Assembly: GCA_016721905.1 (NCBI GenBank)
Contig: JADKHH010000026.1
Location: forward strand, 124,001 to 188,000
Length of the DNA stretch: 64,000 nt
Reading direction: 5' to 3'
DNA from: Candidatus Opimibacter skivensis
GTDB taxonomy: Bacteria > Bacteroidota > Bacteroidia > Chitinophagales > Saprospiraceae
The first letter of the stretch is position 1. Every line of letters starts with the position of its first letter. Positions 56,422 to 64,000 of this stretch are shown piece after piece. The notes beneath the pieces are model-generated. The model saw only the letters and a list, made by a program, of their open reading frames with translations. It did no database searches and was not told where the DNA came from. The position numbers and the translations under genes are program-made.

Positions 56422-57402
56422 TCATACATATAGATTTTGAAATTTTGTTTTTCCTGCCTTAATGAATGACTTATTATTTGGATGCTTCGATTCTAAATCT
56501 GTAAGTAGGTCATTAGCTATTGCATTAATAAGTTGACATGTTCTTACAAAATAAAGCAGATCTTTTCCAATATAACTCTTCAAATCTATTGTTAGGGGAT
56601 TGTCCAAATGCAAATTTAAGAAGCTATACACTCTGTCTTATTCAACACTATACGTCTTGTAAGGAAACCAAACTCCATAAGATTGGCTATAGTTGACAAG
56701 GTTTCTACCCTCGACAACCAATTTCCACTTTGACTATTCCAATTTCTTAACGCGTCTATCAATCGTTTAATTTATCAACAACAGTTGGGCTTCAACCAAA
56801 GGTAATTGACCATAAATACTATTTATAGAGTTTGTAAGAAAGTCTAAAAAACATTTCCAAAGACCTTCGTGGCTATTGTCATAAAGAGGGTTCTTGTAAA
56901 ACCGATAATTGCTGCTTGCTGAATTAATAGAAATACAATACTGTCCGGTGTTTAAATTTCCATAAGTAAATCCATAGGAAGTTGTAATGACTTTTACTTT
57001 GTTGATTGAGGTTTGTTCATATTTGATAAGCTATTTCCTGTAAGTTTAAGTATACAATGAGCTGAAAAAAAAGCTGAATAATAGAATTGGTAATATTCCA
57101 ACCAATGAATTTGGCTTGCCATTTTTGCGTTCAATATCTCTCAGTGATTCAAGAGATGCACATGAAAGTCGGTTAATGTCATAAGAATAAGGCTTAAGAA
57201 AATCAAAATAGTCATATGTGCTAATTGCAAAATCATGATTCAACTGATTTCTAGGCACAAAATAGTCTGATCCATTACTCAACCAGGTATTCAAACCAAA
57301 GGGAATGGTTTGTCCAACTTCATTTATCTTGGGCAAGTATAGGTGTTTTATTCCATCGGCCAAACTAATCGTTATCAGAGTGTAAAATCCTTTTTCAGGC
57401 AT
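56422..57402 (-). pseudogene. Decayed partner of the DGQHR gene, unknown family
   Basis: An intact start (57402, MPEKGFYTLITISLADGIKH) continues for about 100 residues. By frame changes near 57080, 57025, 56780, 56715 and 56640 it can be joined to IIQLFFSAHCILKLTG, then INKVKVITTSYGFTYGNL with NPLYDNSHEGLWKCF, then LIDALRNWNSQSGNW, and last DRVYSFLNLHLDNPLTIDL to a stop at 56422. The sum is a protein of about 320 residues, helical in its second half. I do not recognise the family. The start is 17 bp after the DGQHR stop, so the two were one operon. Confidence 0.6.
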
Positions 57403-57418
57403 GAAAGAAAATGCTCAG

Positions 57419-58333
57419 TTAGCTCTTTATGCCCTTGATGTTTCTTTGAAATTTTGGCGGCACTAATGTTTTCAAAAAGTACGTGAGCGAATGATAGAAA
57501 TTATCCATTGAATAATCACTATAACGGTCTTTAACCTTACCGGCAGTGTCTGGAAAAATTGAAATAATTGCACGAAATACATAAGGATTTACAAGTCTAG
57601 ACTCAATACTTTTTTGTTTAAACCCGATGTATATTGCTTTTAGATATGCATTTAATATCTCAAACACTTCAGATGCCTCTTTCTCACCAAACACAATTGC
57701 TAATGGTTTTACTGCAGCATTAAAGGTTACCCTTGTTATTTTGTCTTTAGCCTTCTCAGCAGAACTCAGCTTGCCATGCAATGCGCTCGATGGATCATCC
57801 TTAAACAAATCATAAATTATACGCAGGTATGATTCAGATTCATTTTCGTATTCAGCTAATGCTTTTATGTCAAGCAGTAGTTCATTCGGGACAGGTCTCT
57901 GTTTTGTATTAATATCAATAAAAAGGCGCGTTTCATCTCTTCTGCTAAGCCCATTATAAATAATTACCGGGATACGAACATCAGTTGTTGCTAATGAAAA
58001 TCCGTATACACGATGCTGCCCATCTAATATTAAAAAAGCCTTTCTAATATCATTAAACTCTATTGTTTTGTTTTTTGAATTGTATAGAAAACTACTCTCG
58101 ATTTGAGCAGATAGAATAATTGCAGTTGGTATTGTACCTCCTTCTTTATCTATGTAATCTGCAATTTTCTGTGCTTTCTCTTTATCAAGAGTTCGTTGAA
58201 AGCCTTCATTAGGGTCATCATACCTTGTGGTTACAAAGCAAGTTTTAGCTAATACTGCACTAGGCAGGGTTAACGAATAAAATCTGTGTCGGCCTTGAGT
58301 TATTAAAACAGCTGCAAAACTTAATTTTGTCAT
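57419..58333 (-). CDS. DGQHR-domain (DndB-like) protein
   Basis: The 304-residue intact protein has the name-giving motif LDGQHRVYGF (D104-R108) and the second family motif FIDINTKQRPVPNELL near residue 140. DGQHR proteins include DndB, the transcription regulator of DNA phosphorothioate modification, and other members linked to defence islands. No dndACDE gene is visible here, so it is a member of a stand-alone or different system. Its codon and base use is AT-rich compared with the genes at 8-44 kb. It is the first gene of the island operon and the only undamaged one of it. Confidence 0.88.
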   Translation of the reverse strand: MTKLSFAAVLITQGRHRFYSLTLPSAVLAKTCFVTTRYDDPNEGFQRTLDKEKAQKIADYIDKEGGTIPTAIILSAQIESSFLYNSKNKTIEFNDIRKAFLILDGQHRVYGFSLATTDVRIPVIIYNGLSRRDETRLFIDINTKQRPVPNELLLDIKALAEYENESESYLRIIYDLFKDDPSSALHGKLSSAEKAKDKITRVTFNAAVKPLAIVFGEKEASEVFEILNAYLKAIYIGFKQKSIESRLVNPYVFRAIISIFPDTAGKVKDRYSDYSMDNFYHSLTYFLKTLVPPKFQRNIKGIKS

Positions 58334-58624
58334 CTATATTTATTTTATTTTATCAGTTTGCTGTGGTTCAAATCGAAAATATATTCTTGCTTTTACTAAA
58401 ATCTTGCCTTTGCTTGGAACTGAATTGATATGGTATGAAATGTTACTATTTATATCTCAAGTAGGTGTTCCACTTAAGGCTAATGATCTTTCAACATGAA
58501 ATTTAGATAATTTTCATTGATAATGATAATGTTGAGTTCTAAATTTAATATCAATAACGTGGTTAAATACCAGCGCTAATATAAGGCATTTCATTGAATA
58601 TCAATGCATTAATAGCCCGCTTTT
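58334..58624. promoter_or_regulatory. AT-rich region upstream of the DGQHR gene
   Basis: This non-coding region should hold the promoter of the DGQHR operon and the end of the ABC permease transcript. No clear repeat or terminator was seen. It is also the right-hand edge of the AT-rich island. Confidence 0.4.
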
Positions 58625-60369
58625 CTATATATTCATTTCGTATAGCCAACCCTCCTCCCCACTCATATACCCCCACCCTATCCACTTCAAATAATTCAAC
58701 ACCATCAATCCACCCCCGATCGTAAACAACGATCCGATACACAACACCCACGGAAAATCAAATAAGAAATAATGCGGCGCTCCGAAAAGTGGTAAGATGA
58801 TGATCATAAACATGGTCCGGTAAGTCGTCTGGCCTGCAGTCGCCATCTTGGGGGATACTGAAAAAGGAAGTTTATTCATCACCAGCCAGGAATACAATGT
58901 ACTGGCTAAAAATATATTGCCGAGACCAAATAGCAGATTGGGCAGTAGCATGATTCCAAAGATGGATACACCCAGGATGACCAGGATCAAGGCGACGGGT
59001 ATAAAAAACTTCAACAGGCACGCCTTTACAGCCCCCTGAAGAAGGGCTCCTGGCCTGCTCAATGGCGGTGCATAATAGATCCACGCAGCCTTGAAATTGG
59101 AATAGTAGGGCAACTGAAATACAGCACTCATGTAGACCAGGCTGCTCAGATAGATCGCTGACAGGATGGTAAATTTTGTCCTGCCGGTCATCTCCAATGC
59201 CTCGAGGTGATCCAGCTTACCACTACCCCGAGGATGAACATGACAAAGATCACCAGCAGGTATCCGATCTGCGGATACACTTTCAATTTGAAGTCGCGGA
59301 TTCTACCCATCAGGTTCCACGTGATCAAAAAGGATTGTCGCTCTACACCGGAGGAAGTCATCAGGCCTGATAGCATACTTATAAAGCCACCTGTCGAAGC
59401 TGAAACTTCTTTCTTATCCGTCTCTTCTTTCTTTTCATGATCAACTCCGGCTGAGATCATGGATAGCTTCCGGAAAAAGGCTGGTGCCAGATACTTCATC
59501 ATCACCCATATCGCCAGTAAGGGCGTGATCACACTCAGCACCATGCTGACGATCAGCCGGGGATCCTGCACAAATGAATACAGATACACCCATGCGCCGG
59601 CCAGCCAATACGTAGGAAATGCCCACATCGCCGGTAGCTGGCTCAGGTCCACTCCTTCCAGCACGGATCGGTTGATGGCCCTGGGCAATAGTTGAAAACT
59701 ACCATACAGGATGATGGAGAAAATAATCTGCACCGACGTAATGATCGCATTGATCCTGGCCGGTGAAAACAACCGCATGATCAGGAGATAGAGCGCATTG
59801 ACGATGGCAAAGGTCAGCATCGTGAGCAGCAGCATCACCGGAATAAAAACAACCGCTCCCCATATGCCCCTGCTGATCCCAATGGCAATCAATCCGGGCA
59901 GTGCAAGTGGAACTAATATCTTGGTGACATGGATGATGATGTGCAGCAACCGCGCGACCAGGAAGGTTTGTGAACTGACGGGCTTGGGCAGAATGATAAA
60001 ATTGTCCTTGACATCGATGAGGATGTGGCTGAAGTCTGTGATGAGAAACATCGCCAGCATAAAACTGAAAAAGGAAAAATACATCGTCATACGCGTCAGG
60101 TCGTCGTCAAACACAAACGCCACCAAAAAAACTAATCCCATCAAAAGGGAAATCAGCATGGTAAATAGCGTCGCCGTTGATGTGTCCCCTTCCTTGTTCT
60201 GATTCCTGACTTTGTTGAGTCCCGTGGCTGTGCGATCATCGATGATCAGCTTGGTCTCCAGGATAGCGCGCAGTTGAGCCATGTCTGCTCCAAATCTCCT
60301 GTATATGCCTGCGGGCAGGAGAAAGCACCATAACAGGAATCTGTTGATTTGCTTATTCATGCTGCTCAC
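58625..60369 (-). CDS. ABC transporter permease (one-base frameshift)
   Basis: Two frames form one membrane protein of about 580 residues with a dozen or so hydrophobic helices. The first runs from 60369 to a premature stop at 59188. The second continues GSGKLDHLEALEMTGRTKFT and ends at 58625. Adding one G to the G4 run (plus-strand C4 at 59226-59229) restores the frame as FVMFILGGSGKLDH, so a homopolymer sequencing error is the likely cause. It pairs with the ATPase gene upstream (17-bp overlap). The substrate is unknown. Confidence 0.85.
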
Positions 60370-61147
60370 CGGATTGTGTGTGCATGGCGCTCATGATGTC
60401 CCCTGCGGCACTGGCATTAGTGCTGCCGACGGTGAGATTAGCAAACATCTGTTCGAGGCTGCTTTCGCCGAGTTGTGCTTTCAGCTCTGCGAAGGATCCA
60501 TTTGCGACGATCACGCCTTGATCGATCAGGACGATCTTCTCACTGACCTTTTCGACGATGTCCATCATGTGACTGCAATAGAAAATGGTCTTGCCTTCCT
60601 TCGCCAGTCGGCTGATGAGTTCCTTGATGATGATCACACTATTGGCATCCAGTCCGCTGAGTGGTTCGTCGAGAATGATGATCTCCGGATTGTGCAGCAG
60701 GCCCGAGGCGATGAGTACTTTTTGTTTCATCCCCTTGCTGAAGGTATCCATGCGCTTGTTGAGATTCGACTGCAGCCCGAGTGCGGTGAGGATCCTTTCC
60801 ATTCGTTCGGCAGTGACTTCCGGTTTCATGTTATACAGCGCGCCCATAAAATTTAAAAACTCAGTTGGGGTGAGCACGTCATACAGCTCAGCCAGCTCCG
60901 GCACATAACCGATCAGGCCTTTGATCTTCAGGGTATCCTTTCTGATATCCATGCCCTTGATCGTCACTTCGCCTTCAAAGTCAGACAGGAGGCCGCACAG
61001 GATCTTGACAGTCGTGCTCTTGCCTGCGCCATTGGGGCCGATGTAGCCGATGACCTGGCCGGGATAGATGTCCAGGTTGATGCCTTTGAGCACTTCCTTG
61101 GAGCCGTAGGACTTGTATAGGTTGCGGATGGAGATGATGGGGTCCAT
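60353..61147 (-). CDS. ABC transporter ATP-binding protein
   Basis: The 264-residue ATPase has Walker A GPNGAGKST, the Q-loop YVPELAELYD, signature TFSKGMKQKVLIASGLL, Walker B IIILDEPLSGLD and switch His in IFYCSHMM. The subfamily is that of two-gene exporters (for drugs, sodium or lipid). It overlaps the permease gene by 17 bp. Confidence 0.95.
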   Translation of the reverse strand: MDPIISIRNLYKSYGSKEVLKGINLDIYPGQVIGYIGPNGAGKSTTVKILCGLLSDFEGEVTIKGMDIRKDTLKIKGLIGYVPELAELYDVLTPTEFLNFMGALYNMKPEVTAERMERILTALGLQSNLNKRMDTFSKGMKQKVLIASGLLHNPEIIILDEPLSGLDANSVIIIKELISRLAKEGKTIFYCSHMMDIVEKVSEKIVLIDQGVIVANGSFAELKAQLGESSLEQMFANLTVGSTNASAAGDIMSAMHTQSGEQHE

Positions 61148-61159
61148 GGGATGAGGTTT

Positions 61160-61195
61160 TTTAGCTATCAGCTGTCAGCTATCAGCTATCAGTAA
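61160..61195. repeat. 'tatcagctgtcagctatc' tandem repeat
   Basis: 9-bp words of cagctatca type repeat upstream of the ATPase gene. The full space 61148-61749 has no gene. Confidence 0.65.
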
Positions 61196-61252
61196 TTATT
61201 TAGCTTCCGGCTTTCATTGGAATGCAAAATACACAATTTCAGTCTTTCGTTT

Positions 61253-61640
61253 ATTGTGTTCGTCTTTCTTGAACGCTGATGACGCTGATGAATTTTAAAA
61301 AAGATTAACGCTAATATGGTCCTGCATGCCCTATGTTATCACACAAGGAATGGGTAAGCTAATTTGCGAACTTTTATTTTCAAATTCTGCGGCATTGCGT
61401 TCCTTTTATCTGTGTGCAGGACGAGATTTCGCTGTGTTTTAAGATTACGCTTTTTAATCCCTGCTGCCATACGAAGAGGTCCTACCCATTGACACTCTAA
61501 TCTGCGAAAATATATTTTTAAATTATTCTGCGGCATCTGCGTTCCTTTTGTTTTGCCCATGCTCTCCTGTTTTGCCCCCGACCCCTGTGTTGCCCTGCCA
61601 CACAACCTCTCGCATGCAAACCCCGGGGAGGCATGATTAC
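61253..61640. repeat. Diverged 'ctgcggcatctgcgttcc' repeat region
   Basis: The word (a)atttgcgaa … ttctgcggcattgcgttcct at 61365-61410 recurs as aatctgcgaaa … ttctgcggcatctgcgttcc near 61500-61550. Words 'aacgctgatgacgctgatga' occur at 61270. A frame through it (61339-61653, minus) is not coding. Confidence 0.55.
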
Positions 61641-61749
61641 AAATGCAACACATGCTGATTACAGGCGAAGTGTTTATTTAAAATTTCTGTCAAAACAAAG
61701 ACTTCTCACTTTTCCTTCCTTGTTGGTTATTCCATGTTGATTATTAGGA

Positions 61750-62406
61750 TTATCTGTCTCCAGACAGTCCCAAACCCGGAAACCGATCCTCAATCCGCTT
61801 CCTCATCTCCTCCGCTATCACACGCCCATCCTCACCTTGCTCGCTGAGCCTGGCGATGATGTTGTGATAACTCTGTTCGTCGCGGTCCTGGCTGAGCTTG
61901 AAGACATGATTGATATCCGTCACTTCAATCTCAAAGGCCACGATTTGTTTTCGCAACATATCGACCAGCGGAGTAGGCAGGTTGTCGTAGAAGGTCGTGG
62001 ACTCCGGATTATAATTTTCAAAGTGAAGGGTGGTCTTCCGCAGCACGGATATCAATGCCTCATCATCGAGAAAACGGATGATGCCCCTGGCATGGACACT
62101 CATATAATTCCACGTAGAAGGCAGATGAGGATTGCTGTACCACGTCGCGCTGACATAGGTATGCCTGCCGGTGAAGACCACGAGTACATTTTCATTTTGC
62201 AGAAAGGCTTTGTGGTGATCCATGCCCTTCATCATATGTCCGCGCAGGATCTTCTTACCATCCTGCTCTTCTATAAATACAGGAGCCTGCGTAGCAAAAG
62301 GCATATTGGCCGCATCACATCCGGTGATAAAAGCAAAGGGATACTGATCGATAAATTCACGGATGACGTGGGGGTGGATTTCTTTGTAGTAAGGGAGGTC
62401 GTACAT
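61750..62406 (-). CDS. PaiB-like FMN-binding protein
   Basis: The 218-residue protein starts MYDLPYYKEIHPHVIREFI and has the family landmarks: PFAFITG, APVFIEEQDGKKILRGHMMK, VLVVFTGRHTYVSATWY and VHARGIIRFLDDE. PaiB/split-barrel proteins bind FMN; Bacillus PaiB represses sporulation and protease genes. I chose the ATG at 62406, since upstream codons lie in repeats. Confidence 0.93.
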   Translation of the reverse strand: MYDLPYYKEIHPHVIREFIDQYPFAFITGCDAANMPFATQAPVFIEEQDGKKILRGHMMKGMDHHKAFLQNENVLVVFTGRHTYVSATWYSNPHLPSTWNYMSVHARGIIRFLDDEALISVLRKTTLHFENYNPESTTFYDNLPTPLVDMLRKQIVAFEIEVTDINHVFKLSQDRDEQSYHNIIARLSEQGEDGRVIAEEMRKRIEDRFPGLGLSGDR

Positions 62407-62431
62407 AAGCAAGGAGCTAGGAGCTAGGAGC

Positions 62432-62595
62432 AAGGGGTTGATGTGTTGATAAGTTTATTTGTTGATGAGTTTATGAGTTTAAACCTTCCGAAATTGCTTA
62501 GCCCCTTTAGGGGACAGAAATTTCGCAGAAATTACGAAGGGGTATGCTAAGTTGATGAGTTGATAGGTTGATGAGTTGATAGGTTGATGGTTACA
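62432..62595. repeat. 'gttgatgagtttatgagt' tandem repeats and inverted repeat
   Basis: Units of the same kind as at 2.9 and 38.1 kb frame a small inverted structure around gcttagcccctttagggg (62497) and cgaaggggtatgctaag. Confidence 0.6.
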
Positions 62596-62603
62596 TTATA
62601 ACC

Positions 62604-62671
62604 GATAACTGTTAACTTACTGATCACCGCTTACTGCTTACCTTGATCACTGCTAACCGATCACTGCTCAC
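62604..62671. repeat. 'gatcactgctaaccg' low-complexity tandem repeat
   Basis: Words like ctgataactgttaact and tgatcactgctaaccgatca repeat just after the SRPBCC gene's stop codon on minus. Confidence 0.55.
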
Positions 62672-63174
62672 TTATCTATACAAATAAGGTTCCTCATTAA
62701 TAGTCAACTGCCTAACGTTTTCAAGCACTCTTTTCATATACGTCTTCCAGAAAGTTTTGGTGAAGAGCCAGTTTAATGGATACAATAGGGCAATATCTGA
62801 ATGTAACGTGTAGGTGTATTCAATCAATATCTTATTTGGCTCGAGTTCGGTGGTGCGCCACTCGCCGGTAAATTTTGAAAAGCCGAGCATCCAGGCTTGA
62901 AAGTCACTGACTTCGATCTTCCAGTAGGTGTTTTCTATTCGATCGATCACCTTGTCTACGGATGCAAATCCGCCTGGTTGAGAGACGGATTTGGCAACGA
63001 AGACTTTCTTGCTGTAACCTGGCTTTCCCCAGTTTTCGTCCTCTGTGCAGTGGGTAACTCTGGGCATGATGCCATAACCTGTGTGCACTTTTGAAACATC
63101 ACAGAGCATGGGGATTTAAAGGCGCGCTCGAGGGAGCAGTGGAAGATGGTGGTAATCGTGATTTTGGAGGTCAT
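62672..63174 (-). CDS. SRPBCC (START-like) protein, frame broken by a one-base indel
   Basis: An ATG at 63174 opens MTSKITITTIFHCSLERAFK, a typical start of the SRPBCC fold. The frame then changes at a G4 run (63110-63113): one extra base would restore KSPMLCDVSKVHTGYGIMPR and lead into the long frame to 62672, ending NEEPYLYR. The protein would be about 168 residues, the family size. Members bind hydrophobic ligands; the function is unknown. A sequencing error is the likely cause. Confidence 0.85.
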
Positions 63175-63244
63175 GTTGGAAGTGCTAAAGATAATCATGG
63201 CCTTGACAATGAACACTATATTTACAACAAGAGCTATTATTCCT

Positions 63245-63649
63245 TCACTTCAGTATTTGTTCCATGATTGGTTTGAAACTATCAAAATCATCGGTCCTGT
63301 AGTACTCATCAGCCAGATCCAATATGTCATGGTGTTTATGAAAGTATATGCGGATTCTGTTTTCATCAACAGTCTCGATCCTCCCTCCTGTAAAGAATTC
63401 ATTGCCATCAAACGCTTCGAAATGATACCATGGCCTTTGAATGGTGGTGAAGGTATAGGTCAACTCCCCATGTTTAGTTGCCTGGGCCCAAAGCGATACC
63501 TTGTCCTTATAAAAGATCATTTTTTTATCAGGTGTAAAGGCTACTACGGATCCAGGACTGTTTAAAGATTGCCATTTGCCTTCAAACTTGTAGCTATCTG
63601 AAGGATGGCAACTCCATTGAAGGGCGATCAATAAAATCCAAAATCTAGA
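63245..63649 (-). CDS. Small lipoprotein, start unresolved
   Basis: The conserved-looking part is WILLIALQWSCHPSDSYKF (with lipobox Cys) followed by a lipocalin/START-like region (EGKWQSLN, MIFYKDKVSLWAQA, HGELTYTF) and ends near 63245. No ATG stands where the signal peptide should begin. The frame stays open upstream to 63889 only through a 54-bp palindrome and the overlapping end of the next gene. The palindrome insertion may have removed the start, or there is another small indel. Confidence 0.6.
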   Translation of the reverse strand, partial: SRFWILLIALQWSCHPSDSYKFEGKWQSLNSPGSVVAFTPDKKMIFYKDKVSLWAQATKHGELTYTFTTIQRPWYHFEAFDGNEFFTGGRIETVDENRIRIYFHKHHDILDLADEYYRTDDFDSFKPIMEQILK

Positions 63650-63658
63650 TGGGAAAAG

Positions 63659-63712
63659 GGTACGGAAAGGGGTACGGACAGGACGCGTCCTGTCCGTACC
63701 CCTTTCCGTACC
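63659..63712. repeat. Perfect 54-bp palindrome
   Basis: The sequence starting ggtacggaaaggggtacgga reads the same on both strands over all 54 bp, with the centre ACGCGT at 63683-63688. With one mismatch pair it can be extended by about 5 bp on each side (gaaaa … ttttc). It lies just upstream of the lipoprotein gene. Confidence 0.9.
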
Positions 63713-63866
63713 TTTTTCTCCTGGAGATGCTTTGCCGCCAATTCGCGAAGTGAAGAGGGCGGCGGGGTCCATACCTTTTTCCCTTGGAAATCCTATGCCG
63801 CCTGTTAGTTGATCGTATTCCGCCAACTTCATGTGAATAGCTCCGGACGTGCGCAGGCTACCCGGC

Positions 63867-64000
63867 TCATTTATCTTTTGCACCAACATAGATATTCTCC
63901 GTATTTGTCAGATGGCCGTATTTGTCAAAGGATCGCTTTTGGTAATACGTGTTGTCGATGAGCACTTCCTCTTGCACGATACCTTGCTCTCTTTTTATAT
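63867..64000 (-). CDS. C-terminal end of an unidentified protein (cut by window edge)
   Basis: The last 43 codons are visible (…QEEVLIDNTYYQKRSFDKYG to the stop at 63867, ending YVGAKDK). The sequence is polar with an Asn/Tyr-rich pattern as in the MORN/YwqK-type repeats, but too little is present to name a family. Confidence 0.55.
   Translation of the reverse strand, partial: IKREQGIVQEEVLIDNTYYQKRSFDKYGHLTNTENIYVGAKDK

Noticed and set aside
57419..58333. Complete Dnd phosphorothioation system
   Set aside because: Only the DGQHR protein is present; no DndA, C, D or E homologue was seen.
61339..61653. 104-codon frame on minus
   Set aside because: It runs through diverged repeat words and has no recognisable domain.
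1..64000. tRNA, rRNA or known riboswitch genes
   Set aside because: None was recognised by eye; a covariance-model scan would be needed to exclude small RNAs.

Overview
The window looks like a chromosome segment of a Bacteroidota bacterium, probably of the Saprospiraceae/Chitinophagaceae kind. Reasons: several secreted proteins end in type IX secretion (T9SS) 'YPNP' sorting domains, there are SprB-like and delta-60 repeats, Reg_prop/Y_Y_Y sensor kinases with a LytTR regulator, many short lipoproteins, and no clear Shine-Dalgarno sequences. No rRNA, tRNA or CRISPR was recognised.

Layout. 1-8.1 kb (minus strand) is a formate dehydrogenase and molybdenum-cofactor block, in transcription order moaA, moeA, a TSUP permease, moaD, a small outer-membrane protein gene, moaE, fdhD, a NuoE-NuoF fusion acting as the NAD-linked beta subunit, and the first codons of fdhA. 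8.4-12.2 kb (plus) holds three small lipoproteins (two NlpE-like, one META), a TerC protein, an odd SDR and TspO; a di-haem cytochrome c with a frameshift lies on minus. 14.0-18.3 kb is a complete pstSCAB-phoU phosphate uptake operon. 18.7-30.6 kb (minus) is two giant surface-protein genes: a 2808-residue metalloprotease mosaic and a 1163-residue repeat protein with an S74 self-cleaving chaperone. Divergent from them is a LytS-type kinase/LytTR pair. 35-44 kb (plus) has T9SS-exported proteins, a ZIP metal transporter, an alpha/beta hydrolase and two beta-lactamase-fold hydrolases.

44-52 kb is repeat-rich. It has two frameshifted genes, copies of a MITE-like element with 26-bp terminal inverted repeats, a GIY-YIG protein, a vanadium haloperoxidase, a Crp/Fnr regulator and a T9SS BNR protein. 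53.2-58.3 kb (minus) is visibly AT-rich and looks imported. It holds an intact DGQHR-domain (DndB-like) gene, a decayed partner gene of unknown family, a frameshifted GIY-YIG/NUMOD endonuclease and a shattered OLD-like ATPase-TOPRIM nuclease: the remains of a defence island. 58.6-64 kb (minus) has an ABC exporter, a PaiB-like protein, an SRPBCC protein, a lipoprotein and the end of one more gene.

Intergenic DNA is unusually rich in repeats. They include a two-hairpin dispersed family (about 75-100 bp), the MITE family, a 101-bp hairpin duplication, and gene-specific short tandem repeats directly after stop codons. Single-base indels in G/C runs at 59.2 and 63.1 kb, and a block of poly-G at 2.6 kb, point to some assembly error; the cluster of indels at 53.5-57.4 kb is too dense to be explained that way with confidence.
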